This document shows, in pieces, positions 19,896 through 31,850 of a DNA stretch of 64,000 bases. Within the stretch, counting starts at the first letter, position 1; every line of letters begins with the position of its first letter. The stretch is from Hydnum rufescens UP504. Taxonomy: Eukaryota > Basidiomycota > Agaricomycetes > Cantharellales > Hydnaceae. The stretch spans positions 151,197 through 215,196 of the forward strand of contig MU129009.1 of NCBI GenBank assembly GCA_014904985.1, written 5' to 3'. Both the position numbers and the translations under genes were made by a program. The notes beneath the pieces are model-generated. The model was not told the origin of the DNA, searched no databases, and saw only the letters and a list, made by a program, of their open reading frames with translations.

Positions 19896-21575
19896 TATAG
19901 AAGAAGGGTTGGGAGCTCTGATGACTGTCAAATCAAAATCTGGTTCAGCCAGTGTGTAGATGGGAGACTGTATTTCTGTTGTTATTCATTGGGTTGGTTC
20001 ACTTCAATGGTTGATCACACTCTGAAAGATGTGTATGGTGTTCAGTGGAGAATAGGAAGGGATATGGACTAGCTGTAGTCAATGATATATTGTTTGGGAT
20101 GCTTATAGAAAGGCTTATACATCTGTGATGCTTGTAGGAAGGCTTATACGTTGTGTGGGATGCTTATGGAAAGGCTTATATGTCTGGGATGCTTGTGGAA
20201 AGGCTTATACATTGTTCATGTTGTGTTGGTTCATTTACTGATATTTGTGTATTCTTGTTTACGTTCTCCTGGTCAAAATGCGGATATCTGTGGGCTACAG
20301 ACTGGTCAGTGCTTGGTTAGTCTTGTTAGTATGTTTCTTCCTTCTTTCTTCAAAACCTGATTTGTATTTCGTTATGCTTACTTTTCCTTGGATGTCCAGC
20401 AACTCTAACCTTAGGTCCTGCAACTATCCTTGGCTTTAGTGATTCGTGTAGAGGGCTACCAGTGGCTTTGTCTCAGCAACCTTGAAGATGACTTAGCTCC
20501 AGATGGCTTATAGATAGACTGTTCTTTAGAGGCAAGCAGAAAAGTTGACAGTGGTTGACAGTGATGATTTCCAGAGAGGAGATGATTGTGTGGGGATACA
20601 GGAAATCTACCAGCTTTTATACCTTTCTGAACGTGGCTGTGTTTAAGAAATATGACTCCCTCATGGGTGAGTCATATGTGAGTCATAGGTGAGAACAAAA
20701 GAAAAATAACAAGATGATGTCATAATGCAGTCATAGCTGAGTCATGCATAAGGAGAACAAAAGGATTCATGAGGAGGTGATGTCATAGTGATGTCATTCA
20801 TAAAGAGAACAAAAGGAATCATGAGGAGGGGTGATGTCACCAATTTGCTGAGCATGTGGAATGCTTGGAGCATGTGGTCACTGACCATGTGGAGCATTCT
20901 GGAGGCAAAATGAAAGGATATCTCCGGGTTTTGGAGATTAATTTGAGCATAGTCCAATGGTCAAGGTGTTTTGTTGCTGGTTGATAATGGGGACAAGTGC
21001 ATGGGATGGGATTTGATGCAGAAACAGCAGTTTGCATCTGTAATAGATGTTCTTGGTATCATTAGATGCGAATTTTTAATAGCTTTCTGGGCACGGTGGT
21101 TCTGAGCAGATCTGGTGTAAACTGACAGAGAAATTCGTTTTTTACTGATGGGTGTTAATTCTGATAGTAATATCATTCTGTAGAGTTCAGTTTTGATCTG
21201 TTCTTCGCACGCTTGGTACCGTTGGATGCAGATTTTTATGTATTTCTAGGTGCGGTTGTTCCAAGGGGATTGGATGTGAACTGATGGAGAAATTCATTTT
21301 TTACTGGAAATTCCGGATTTTGATAGTAAAATTGGTCTGGAGAGTGCAGTTTTGGTCTGTTCAACTTGTGTTGGGTACCATTCGAAAGGTGTGAATCATA
21401 GCTTTCTAAGTGTTATATGGGCATACCTCTCCAATAAAAGCTGACAGAGTTATATAATGAATTTGATTTCCACACATAGCTGTAATTAATTTCGTAATTG
21501 GTCATGTGATCATCCAAAGGCTGGGAGTGGTGTGATTTCGCATTTTCTGATACTGGATGTTTTTATCTTCCACAC
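19896..21575 (-). mobile_element. Solo LTR of the second Gypsy family, inserted in the chromovirus
   Basis: It interrupts the chromovirus between protease and RT. The same sequence occurs at 34160-35349 (plus), about 47300-49013 (minus) and, truncated, 52303-53376 (plus). On the minus strand it begins TGTGGAAGATAAAAACATCC and ends near CTTCTTCTATA. It includes several about 32-40 bp repeats (AAAGGCTTATAC core, 20095-20215). Its position shows that it inserted after the chromovirus. Confidence 0.8.
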
Positions 21576-21651
21576 TGCACCACTGGATGACAATGATGAG
21601 ACCCTGACCTTGGAAAAAGGAGACAGGGAACACTCCGAAATCATCTGAGCA

Positions 21652-22570
21652 ATGTCCACCCCTTCTCAGAGGTTGGCAGAGGCCACTAAGGTGAAAGCAA
21701 ACAAACCTGCCAAAACCTTTGAGGAGCTCATACCCAAGGAATTCCGTGACTTCCAAGATGTGTTCTCCAAAGACTCCTTTGACCAACTCCCCACATGGAA
21801 GCCATGGGACCACCACATTGAGTTTCAAGAAGGAACTCAGCTACCTCCTCCCACCAAACTGTTCCCACTGTCCCCAGGTGAACAGAAAGAACTTGATGAC
21901 TTCCTGAAGGAGAATCTTGCTTCCGGTTGAATCTGTCCATCAAAGTCTCCAATGGCTGCTCTGGTGTTCTTCATGAAGAAAAAGGATGCAGGGTTCTGCC
22001 TAGTCCAGGACTACCAGAAACTCAACGACATCATGGTTAAGAACCCATACCCCTTACCCCTGATTTCTGACATCATCGATCAACTCCATGGAGCCAAAGT
22101 GTTCAGGAAACTTGACCTCTGGTGGGGATTCCAGAACATCCAGATGGCAGAAGGAGATGAATGGAAAGCAGCATTCTGGATGAACTGAGGACTGTTCGAA
22201 CCATTGGTAATGTTCTTCAGACTCTGCAACTCCCCCAGGACATTCCAGAACATGGTCAATGACATCCTCCAGGAATGGATTGACAATGGAGTATGCATTG
22301 TGTACCTGGATGACATCTTGTGCTTTGCCAAGACTTGAGAAGAGTATGTCCGAGAAGTCCAAGGCATCCTGCAGACCCTCTGGGAAAACAAACTCTTCCT
22401 GAAACTGGAGAAGTGTGAGTTCTTCCAGGATCAGATTGAATACCTGGGGATGATATTCACAGCCGGACCATGTGGAGATGGACCCTGTCAAAGTCGGAGG
22501 CATAATGGACTGGCCAGAACCCAAAACCTGAAAGAAACACAGTCATTCTTAGGGTTCATTAACTTCTACT
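21652..22570 (+). pseudogene. Chromovirus reverse transcriptase
   Basis: RT landmarks are visible in order: the FCLVQDYQKLNDI fingers region, KLDLWWGFQNIQM, and the catalytic YLDD at 22303-22314, then LKLEKCEFFQDQIEYLGM. Stops interrupt it (for example after AAFWMN and after LCFAKT), most often TGA. It cannot encode an active enzyme as it stands. Confidence 0.8.
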
Positions 22571-23130
22571 GATGGTTCATTCAGGATTTTGCCAAGGTTG
22601 CCAGACCCCTGAACAACCTCACCTGGAAAGACACACCTTCCAGTGGACCAATGCAGAATGTAATGCCTTCCTCAAACTGAAAGCCCTCATCACCTCCACA
22701 CTGATCCTTGTGTTTCCCTCTGAATCCGGATGGTTCCAGGTAGAAGCAGATGCCTTGGGTATGCAACAGGAGCTGTACTCTCCCAACTCCAAGATGATGA
22801 GAAGTGGTGCCCAGTGGGTTTCTTGTCAAAAAGCTTATCTGAGGCCGAGAGAAACTACAACATCTATGACAAGGAGCTCTTAGCCATCATCTGGGCCTTA
22901 GAAGCTTGGAGACACTACCTCAAAGGTTCCCCTCACCCGGTTGAGATCTTGACAGACCACCAGAACCTCCAGTACTTCCAGGTCTGCCCAGAAGTTGAAC
23001 CAGAGGCAAGCCCAGTGGAGCATATTCCTCTCTCAGTTCAACTTCACCCTCCAACACCATTGAGGGACACAATCCAGGAAGCCCAATGCCCTTTCGCGCT
23101 GGTCAGACCATCCACATGGGGACTCTGACA
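22571..23130 (+). pseudogene. Chromovirus RNase H
   Basis: It contains FQWTNAECNAFLKLKALI, then KSLSEAERNYNIYDKELLAI, the usual Gypsy RNase H, and HPVEILTDHQNLQYF. Two frames are needed to read it, so it carries at least one frameshift. Confidence 0.7.
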
Positions 23131-23338
23131 ATTCTGATGTGGTCCTCCTGAAACTGGCTGCCTTCCAGGCATGAGCCACTGACTCCCCAGAGGTCATTAC
23201 AGTCAAAGGGCCCAGCCAGAGTCTGATGGCATGGATTAAAGGGCAACAGAGATTGATGATGAAGTAGTCCAGATCATTAAGGAGCTGAATGGAGATGGAC
23301 CAAAGGCACACCTCAAGGATTGGGAACTCCATGGCTCC

Positions 23339-24490
23339 ATGGATCTCTACCGAGGCTGTGTATACGTCCCGTTGGACCCCAAACTCCGTCATGACCTCAT
23401 GCACAAGCACCACGATACCCTGACCACAGGTCACCCTGGACAGTGGAAGACATATGAACTGGTGTCCTGCCACTACTGGTGGCCAGGGATGTCTCAATAC
23501 ATTGCAACCTATGTCTCAGCCTGTGACACTTGCAACCAAATGAAAACCTTCCCCTCCAAGCCAACCGGAACACTCCACCCCAACCCTGTGCCAGACCATC
23601 AATGGCAGGTCATATCTGTGGACATGATCATGGAACTCCCAGAGTCACATGGATTTGACAGCATGATGATCATTGTCGATCAGTTATCCAAATGAATCCA
23701 TGCAATGCCCATGACCACCACAGTTGATTCTGCTGGGGTCACCCATCTGTTCCAAGACAATGTGTGGAGACATCATGGCCTTCTGGAAACCATCATCAGC
23801 AACCGAGGCACCACCTTCACTTCCAAGTTCATGAAAGAACTGAACTCACTCCTTGGTGTTAAAACGAATTTCTCAATGGCTTTCCACCCCCAGATGGATG
23901 GACAGATGGAGCACGTCAATCAGGAAATTGAGCAATACCTCCAGATCTTTGTTAACCACCAGCAGAACAACTGGGCAGAATGGCTCCCTATCATGGAATT
24001 TGCATATAACAACCATGTGCACTCCTCTACATGCTGGATCCTGTTCCGGCTGGACTCTGGACAGGACCCCTGCCTTGGCATTGAACCAGTCCATGCTGGG
24101 ACGATCAAAGCTGCCTCAGACTTCATCACTCGGATGCAGAAGACTATGGATGAAGCCCAGGCTGCCTTATGGAAGGCTGCAGAAGACATGGCATGCTTCT
24201 ATGATGCCCACTGCATGGATGCTCTGGAATACACAATTGGCAACCAAGTTTGGCTAGATGCATGTGACATCTCCACTGACCATCCCACCAAAAAACTCTC
24301 CGACAAATGGCTTGGGCCCTATAAGGTTGACAAAGTCATCTCCTGCTCTGCCATCCATCTCAAACTCCCTGCCTCCATGCACATCCACCCAGTGTTCCAT
24401 GTGTCCAAACTCTGCCCCTTCCGACCAGACCCGATTGCGGAGCACACAGCTCACCCCCCACCACCTCCAATCTTACAAGGAGGTGAAGAG
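23339..24490 (+). pseudogene. Chromovirus integrase
   Basis: The HHCC domain (H-H...C-DT-C) is at about 23400-23550. The DDE core has its first Asp at 23621. The second expected Asp is Asn (codon 23801-23803, in SNRGTTF), so a catalytic residue is lost. The Glu is present at 23909 in MDGQMEHVNQE. A TGA near 23695 splits the frame. The C-terminal GPYKV and HPVFHVSKL motifs are intact. Confidence 0.8.
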
Positions 24491-24494
24491 GAGT

Positions 24495-24760
24495 ATGAAG
24501 TCAAGTGAATCGAGAATTCCAGGTATTTCTGCCAGAGACTCCAGTACCTAGTGAAGTGGAAAGGGTACCCAGCTTCCGACAATGAGTGGGTCCCTGAAGC
24601 CAACCTGGAAAACGCCCCAGAGGCCATCCAGGAATTCCACTGGACTCATCCAGAGACCCTGAGATGCATTAATGCCTTGGAGTTCGCATCCATACCATTC
24701 AGGACCACCCAGTTCCTTACAGAATCTCCAATGGACCTCCCAGACTGGTCAACACATTGA
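24495..24760 (+). pseudogene. Chromodomain at the integrase C-terminus
   Basis: YLVKWKGYPASDNEWVPEAN is a canonical chromodomain core. In chromoviruses it directs integration to heterochromatin. One TGA separates it from the integrase frame. Confidence 0.85.
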
Positions 24761-24837
24761 CGGCTTCAAGAGACAACATATTTACAACAAGGAAAAAAGC
24801 AAAAAGGGAGGAGAGGAGGACAGAACAACAACTCAGA

Positions 24838-25728
24838 CTACTCATCACCCTCATCCTCATCATCATTGTCTTCATCATCCATGTCATCATCCTCATCATC
24901 ATCATTGTCATTACCACCTTCGCTTTCTGTTATGATGATGGGCTTGTCAGTACACTGATGCTTGACCCTGCATCCGGATGACGGACCCCCACCTGAAGCC
25001 AGCTCAACTGTTCCAGACCTGATCCCCATCCACTCTGGACTTGGGACTGAAGGATGAGACACCACCTGGCGAGGGACCAAGTGCCAGGTGATGGCCTGGA
25101 GAGAGTCTCGCATCTCCCCCACCAACAATGCCATCTCCTCCATGGCCTGGGCCTGCTTCTCCAACACCTCGGCCAACTGTTTGTGTGCAAGTGCACTTTG
25201 CTCCATGGCTACCACCAGTCAGAGCTGGATGTCTGCTGCAGGAGCACGAGCACAGCCCCAGCCCGTCAATGGCTCAGCTCTGGATGCCCCTTTGTCACCC
25301 AGTGTGCATCAAACTTTCGCCATGAAGCATGGCTGGCATGCCTGTGCTCCTGGCTTGTCCTGGGGGACACAAGAGATCCGGTGCTGAATACAGTGGACAC
25401 ACAGGTAGACCTGGAGGATATTGTTACCAAGTAAGCGGAACTCAGCCAGGACATGGACTCATGGCTGGTTCACAGAGTCCTCATGGACCCTTCTGGCAGT
25501 AGCCTCCATGGTGGCCTTAGCCTCCATGGCAGCCTTAGCCTCTGCAGCAGCCTTGGCCTCTGCAGCTGCCTTATGACATGCCACCTCAGCTGCCTTCCAC
25601 TTTGCCTCCTCCTTCTTTCGCTCCTCTGTGAGCCTGGCCTCCTCCTCCTGTGCCTCCTTTAACACCTGCACAGCCTCTTCACAGTGGAGATGAGCTTCTT
25701 TGAATCGAGAACGATTATTGCCTGACAT
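24838..25728 (-). pseudogene. Antisense ORF with a Zn2Cys6-like cluster in the chromovirus 3' region
   Basis: On the strand opposite pol, a frame starting at 25728 encodes a charged Ala/Glu-rich coiled-coil segment (EEARLTEERKKEEAKWKAAE). It is followed by C-x2-C-x6-C (CVHCIQHRISC) and a second C-x2-C-x6-C (CQPCFMAKV, one stop, C) at about 25415-25310. A second open part (25215-24838) has a coiled coil and an acidic D/E tail. The Cys spacing resembles fungal Zn(II)2Cys6 domains. Several stops are present. I recall similar predicted proteins next to basidiomycete retroelements, but cannot name this one. Confidence 0.55.
24840..24925 (+). repeat. CAT/CATC microsatellite
   Basis: Imperfect CATCAT/CATCCT repeats. 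On the minus strand they encode the acidic tail of the antisense ORF. Confidence 0.7.
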
Positions 25729-25812
25729 GTTATGTGGCACAAAAACTCCAGATGTTTCCGTGGATTGATCCTTCCAGCCCACTTGGGACGATTGGGCTTA
25801 AGAGGGGGGTAA

Positions 25813-26417
25813 TGTCAGAGTTCATCTGTTTCCCAGTTAATTCCAGTTTTGTTTCCAGTTTATTTCCAGTTTTGGTTCTGGCCTGTTTCCAATTTGTCCC
25901 TGCCTCCATCTCATTTCCCCTTCATTTCCTCATTTCCTTACTTCCGGTTCCCACACACTTACCCCTGGCCCTGTCCCTGTTCCCTCCACTTTCCCATCCC
26001 CTGCCTGCTCCCCCTCTTGTGCCTGCCCCCCTGTAACCACCTCTCATTAAGTGATCAATCCCCTGTAGTATAGGAACTATGTATAAGTAGTCCAGGGTGA
26101 CATCCAGAGACTCAGCTTTGGTCTCTCAGGATTTCTGATTCTACTCTGGACTACAGGTTAGCTTCACTGTACCTATTCCCTTAATGTTAATCTCAGGATT
26201 TCTGCTTCTACTCTGGACTACAGTCTGAGTACTTTCCAGTTGACTCTGTGAGCTTAAGGACTGTTGTGCTCATTCCCACCTAGTCCCCTCTGGGCTGCTG
26301 GATTGCCTCTCCATCCCCTCCTATCCTCATTATCTCATTCTTGCCCGGATTCCCTCAGACTTAGCCAGACTTATGCTGGACTTATCCAGACTTATCTGTG
26401 TTTATATTTGTTTGGTG
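25813..26417 (+). repeat. Chromovirus 3' LTR
   Basis: Matches 17480-18062 with scattered transitions and one extra tract of about 22 bp (TTTTGTTTCCAGTTTATTTC). It is preceded by the polypurine tract. Confidence 0.8.
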
Positions 26418-26929
26418 AGCCAACTGTAAATTTTCAGGGTAATGGCATGGATGGAAGGCCCTGGGGAGGAAATTGTGAGTTAGGGGGGGGATGATGTGGA
26501 GCAATGCTTAAATGGAGTCTGGTTAGGCTGATATTTGGGATGTAAGCTCCCATATACATATTGCACTAGTGGCTTAATATCAGATCCATCCCTGCTCTAC
26601 ATCTTGTGTAATTCACTTTTGATTTTCCTCCCCCTCCCCCTCAACTTCAGCCACTTCCACACATCCAATTCATTCCATTTTTGGATATAGTGTGTATCAT
26701 AATATTCCAGGTCAGTTCCACCTATTTTGGGCCTAATGTGGGGTGATTCACATTTATGGTGGAGTTTTTTCTCTTTTCTGCCTGCCAAGGAAGTTGAATA
26801 TCTCAAACTCAACTGATTGAGCTGATTCTTGGTATATATTTACTTCATTATATGACTATACTCTGTGTAGAATTTCAAGTTTACATCTTGACTGTAGGGG
26901 GAGTAAATCAATTTTCAATGTCCATACTT
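26418..26929. other. No gene seen
   Basis: Non-coding, CpG-poor DNA right of the chromovirus. I see no gene or clear repeat. Confidence 0.4.
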
Positions 26930-27765
26930 GTTTGGCTCATATATCCATAAGTAATGCATGGATTGGGCTGAAATTTTGATATGATTTGTGTCCTAATAGT
27001 CTCCTACTATGTGCCAAATTTCAGACTCATCCGCCCAGTGCTTATTTTCTGGCAACTTCCGGTGGTTCCAGTCCCCCTTGCCCAGTTCCCCCTCTTTGAG
27101 TGCATGGATTAAGCTGATTTTTAGCACATAACTACTTCATAATAACGTCATACTCTGTGTAAATTTTCAAGTCCTTAGCTATTTTATAGGGGGAGGAAAT
27201 CAATGTTTAGTGTCCAACCCTGTGTGGCCCATATCTCCATAAGTAATGCATGGATTGGGCTGAAATTTTGATATATTTGCATCCTAATAGTCTTGTACTA
27301 TGTGCCAAATTTCAGACTCTTCCTCCCAGCGCTTAGGTTCCAGAAACTTCCAGTGGTTCCAGTCCCCCTTGCCCAGTTCCCCCTCTTTGAGTGCATGGAT
27401 TGAGCTGATCTTTGGCACATAATTACTTCATAATGACATCATACTCTGCATAAATTTTCAAGTCCTCAGCTATTTTATAGGGGGAGGAAATCAATTTTTA
27501 GTGTCCAACCCTGTTTGGCCCATATCTCCACAGGTAATGCATGGATTGGGCTGAAATTTTGATATGATTTGCATCCCAATAATCTCCTAATATGTGCCAA
27601 ATTTCAGGCTCATCCACCCAGCACTTATTTTCCGGCAACTTCTGGTGGTTCCAGTCCCCTTGCCCAGTTCCCCCTCTTTGAGTGCATGGATTGGGCTAAT
27701 TTTTGGCACATGATTAGTGCATAATGGCATCATACTCTGTGCAAATTTTCAAGTCCCCAGCTACA
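26930..27765 (+). repeat. About 293-bp tandem repeat, three copies
   Basis: TAATGCATGGATTGGGCTG occurs near 26950, 27245 and 27535, each followed by the same landmarks (TGTGCCAAATTTCAG, CCAGTTCCCCCTCTTTGAGT). Copies diverge by scattered substitutions. Function unknown. Confidence 0.75.
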
Positions 27766-28439
27766 GCATCAGGTGACTGACTGGGAGTTGCCTTATTGAG
27801 CAAAAAACCTGGAAATTGCCAGTGTTGAGTTGTGACATACTCAACACCATGCTCAACACCACCTCTGAGGAGACAGAGCTGCCCACACAGCACCTCTGTC
27901 ATACCTGAGGATCCACCCCAGCCACCTCCAGCATGCAGGGGCAGGATAGAACGCAATTGCTTGGTGACCCAGCAAGTGATCAATCCAGCTCTTGTTGCTG
28001 TGTGGCTGTGGGCTTCTATCTCACATTGCAGGGGGAACCCTTGACTTTTTTTTTTCAATATCCAGTTAAATGAAAGCCCTTGATTCCCTCTTTCCAATGG
28101 TCCTGGTTGTAATAAAATTGGACCAGTGGTTTGTGTTTTATGGGCATTTTTCTCCCTGATGAGCTGGCATCCATATCTCCCCCATTTCTCCATCAATTTC
28201 CTTCTTTCTTGGACCAATGGGTGCATCCCATGGTGCTCTATCCTCATCTCTGAGGATGATTATTTTGGTGGCTCCAGTGTGGAGCTGCCTCAGATTTCCT
28301 GTTTTCAATGTCCCTGCCCACCCCCTGCCATCAATTCTTTCTAGATCATGATGTTTGTACCACCATTCAATCCATTTTGATCCCCCCTTTCCAATGAATG
28401 TTATTTCAACAAAATCCAACCACTCCTTCATGTGCTATG
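27766..28439. other. No gene seen
   Basis: Open frames of up to 177 residues (27714-28247 minus) have no recognisable motif and overlap the tandem repeat. I see no support for a gene. Confidence 0.4.
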
Positions 28440-28689
28440 AACATTTTGTCTCAAACCACTGCTGTATACCATATATGGCAATATTATGTAATATAATTAC
28501 ATAATATTTCCATATATGGTAATGTTATCATCTAAGCTATTACCATACATGGACCATTACATAAGCATTATGTAATACAATTACATAATCTAATTACATA
28601 ATATTACCATATATGGAAGATATTACATAATCAATTACATAATGATCTATGTATCCTGCCATATATGGTCTTCCAATATAGTAGTAATA
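28440..28689. repeat. AT-rich palindromic block
   Basis: It has repeated inverted words around CCATATATGG and ATTACATAAT, and resembles the block at 16495-16720. The two blocks flank the satellite on opposite sides of the chromovirus. Confidence 0.6.
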
Positions 28690-29470
28690 TTCAGGGTTGT
28701 TCATGGCCCAACTCATGGGTCTGGTGGTCAGACCCATGGGTCTAGAGGTCAAACCCATGGGTTTGGGTCAAACCCATGGGTCTAGAGTCAAACCCATGGG
28801 TCTAGAGGTCAAACCCATGGGTTTGGGGTCAACCCATGGTTTAAGGTCAGACTCATGGGTTTAGAGGTCAAACCCATGGGTCTAGAGGTCAGACCCATGG
28901 GTTAGGGTCAGACCCATGGGTCTAGGGGTCAGACCATGGGTTTAGGGGTCAGACCCATGGGTTTAGAGGTCAGACCCATGGGTTTGGGGGTCAGACCCAT
29001 GGGTCTAGAGGTCAGACCCATGGGTTTGGGGGTCAGACCCATGGGTTTGGGGTCAGACCCATGGGTTTGGGGTCAGACCATGGGTTTGGGGGTCAGACCC
29101 ATGGGTCTAGAGGTCAGACCCATGGGTTGGGGGTCAGACCCATGGGTCTAGAGGTCAGACCCATGGGTTTGGGGGTCAAACCCAGTGGGTCTAGGGGTGA
29201 GACCCATGGGTCTGGGGGCCAAACTCATGAGTTTGATGGTCCACCTCATGGGTCTGAGGATCTAACTCATGGGTATGAGGGTCTGGCTCATGAGTCTGAG
29301 GGTCTAACTCATGAGTCCAGGGCTCAAACCCATGGGTCTGGGGTCAAACTCATGGGTCTGGAGGTCAAACTCATGGCTCTAGGGGTCAAACCCATGGGTC
29401 TAATGCTCTAACTCATGGGTCAGCAGGTCCCACCCATGGGTGGAGTGGCCCAGCCCATGAGTTTTATTGT
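28690..29470 (+). repeat. About 21-bp satellite with an ACCCATGGGT palindrome core
   Basis: Dozens of units of the form GGTCAGACCCATGGGTTTGG or with TCTAGA, period about 20-21 bp. Each has a 10-bp perfect palindrome. Open frames such as 28936-29151 are products of the period, not genes. More degenerate units lie at 29200-29470 and at 17285-17480. Confidence 0.85.
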
Positions 29471-29639
29471 CAATACCCTGCCCTGACCATGCCAAAACCA
29501 TGGTTTAGTGCTGTCCCCTCATGGGTCTGCAACAGGTTAAGGGACCCTTTGGGTCCTCTCCTGTGCAGTAAAAGCCAACCCAAAGGGTGTCTAATCTATC
29601 TGCCTGGGCTGCACAAAGGAGCAGCCTGGGCTGCTCCAC

Positions 29640-31850
29640 TTGCATCATGGTATATATATAAATTTAAAAAAAAATACCTTGTAGTACCACACACCCGCTT
29701 CAGCAGGTGTGTGGTACTCATCTTGTACTGTGGTCACCATGTAGTTTGGGCTTGGTTTTCCATTTCACAGGTCAGCTCAGATCCTAGAATAATAGAAGCA
29801 ATTTGAAGTGAGCAAAAGGAGCAGTGCAAGCTGCTCCTTTTATGTCACCGTATGTGTAGAAAGTTTTAAGAAATACCTATAGTACCACACACCTGCTTTG
29901 GCAGGTGTGTGGTACTCATTTTGGCCCACGGTTGCACACCCCCCACCATCGGTTTTTTGTACAGGGCTCAGGGGGGCTGGGGGGTTTTTGGGTATGTACT
30001 TGTTCAGGGAGGAGCAAGATCTAGAATAAAAAAATTTAGATTAGTAGGAAGTTAAAAGTGACACAAAAAGAGCAGCTGTCACTGCTCTTTTTGCACCACT
30101 GTATCTATGGGGAATGGGACTCACCTTAGATGACCACACACCTGCTGCTGCGGGTGTGTAGTCTGGCCCATTTTCCCTCAGTTTGCTGGTCAGGTGTGGC
30201 AAGTTGTGTCATGGTTGCAGTTTGCAGGTATTTTTTGGTGGGGTTGCAGGTCTTTTTTGGCAGGGTCATGGGTCTTGATTAGAGTGTTTGGGGGGGGGGG
30301 GTTGTGGGTTTAGATGAGAACCTGGAACCAGATAATACATAAATAATATGTTAGTAAAAAAGAAAAAAAGAAAAAGCTACTACACCAAAGGAGCAGTGTA
30401 TGCTGCTCCTTCGGTGCCACTATATGTTACGAGAATACTTACCTTAAAATTACCACACACCTGCTTAGGCAGGTGTGTGGTCCCATCTGGGGTTTCTGGG
30501 TCTTGCGTTGTGCATTCCCATTCGTGGGATTCGCCTGGTGGGTGTTCCTTGGTTGGTCATCATTTGTGGGTTTTGTTCGGTACTTGTTGTTTTGGCGGGT
30601 TGCATTTGTGGCTTTCCTTTGGTGGGGGCATTGTCATTTCCACAGGGGGCAGTTCGTCCAGGGATCTTTGTTTTGCTGTTTGGGGTTCAGGCAATACTGT
30701 AACCTAAAATAATAAATCATGTGTTAGTTAAAAAGTAAAATCAGTGTGAAAGAGCAGCAGATGCTGCTCTTTTCATGCCATTGTGGGTATACAATATTAC
30801 TTATCTTATAGAACCACACACCCACTGTAGCGGATGTGTGGTTCATGGGGATTTTGGCATCATTCACGGGTTTCGTTTTGGGGGGGGGTTGTTTCACAGC
30901 TCTTCATCTGCAGTGATAACCTAGAATGGATCTATTAGTTCAAAAATAAAAAGCAGTGCAAGAAGAGCAGCATTTGCTGCTCTTCTTGCACTGTTGGGGA
31001 TGTATAAGTCTACTTATCTTATATAGAACCACACACCCACTGCAGCAGGTGTGTGGTTCGCATCATTGCCACCTCTCACCCCTTCATTTCACATGGTTTT
31101 GTCTGGCATGGTTTCATTGGGCGTGGCTTTGTTTGCCATGGTTTGGTTGCTGTGGTGGTGTGTGAGCCCTAGCCCATCAGGCCCTGTCATTGGGCACCTG
31201 GGACCAGGCCAAAACCTAGAATCATCAAAGTAGTTAGTAAAGAAATTTAAACCAATGCAAAAAGAGCAGCTTTCACTGCTCTTTTGCATGGTAGGGTATA
31301 GAACTTACATAGAACCAGACACCCACCATGGCGGGTGTCTGGTTTGGGTCAGTTCTTTGGTGGGGTGTTCATCGGGTTTTCACTTGGCAGAGTTTCGGTC
31401 AGGGCTCGTATGGATGTTGGTTGGTAGGGGCTCATAGGGTGTTGGTGTGGCTTGAGACCTAGAATATTAAAATATTATTTAGAAATTCGAAGCAGCGCAA
31501 AAGGAGCAGCTATCCCTGCTCCTTTTGTGCAGCTGTATCTATTGGGGGGGGGAAACTCATGTTAAACAGTGCCACACACCCGCTGTGGCGGGTGTGTGGT
31601 TCCTGGGGCTACCCATTGGGCGGTCCATCATTTGTTTGGGTATGGCTCTTGCCATTTGGAACCTCATTGTGTGGCAGGTTTTCATCTCTGGCTGCAGACC
31701 ATAATCTAAAATAATAAAAGCTATATTAGTATAAGAATTCAAAGTGGCACAAAAAGAGTAGCTTGCACTACTCTTTTTGTGCCATTGTCTCTACTAAGAC
31801 AAAAACTTACCTTATGACCACACACCTGCAGCAGCAGGTGTGTGGTCATG
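29640..31850 (-). repeat. Array of intron-like units with palindromes, left arm (minus sense)
   Basis: Read on the minus strand, about nine units alternate between (a) an exon-like part ending in the palindrome ACCACACACCNGC...GGTGTGTGGT followed by AAG/GTAAGT, and (b) an intron-like part holding the palindrome AAAAAGAGCAGC...GCTGCTCTTTTT, then TAACTAAC and TTCTAG. Type a palindromes lie near 29686, 29884, 30132, 30452, 30815, 31029, 31316, 31574 and 31819. Type b lie near 29816, 30064, 30388, 30751, 30957, 31258, 31499 and 31750. Some donors are mutated (ATAAGT near 30795 and 31015). All reading frames of the exon-like parts carry stops, so coding seems unlikely. Confidence 0.7.

Larger units (their letters stand above)
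17480..26417 (+). mobile_element. Ty3/Gypsy chromovirus (degenerate, nearly full length)
   Basis: The direct LTRs are 17480-18062 and 25813-26417. Between them lie gag, protease, RT, RNase H, integrase and a chromodomain in the Ty3/Gypsy order. A purine-rich tract (AAGAGGGGGG) precedes the 3' LTR. The frame is broken by many stops, mostly TGA or TAG at positions where CGA or TGG would be expected, and by a 1.7-kb foreign LTR. It is therefore an inactive relic. No matching target-site duplication is visible, and the two flanks differ. Confidence 0.85.

Noticed and set aside
27714..28247. 177-residue minus-strand open frame
   Set aside because: It starts in the 293-bp tandem repeat, has no motif, and lies in CpG-poor repeat DNA.
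28936..29411. Open frames of 71-116 codons with GLGVRPMG-type repeats
   Set aside because: They are translations of the 21-bp satellite in several frames.
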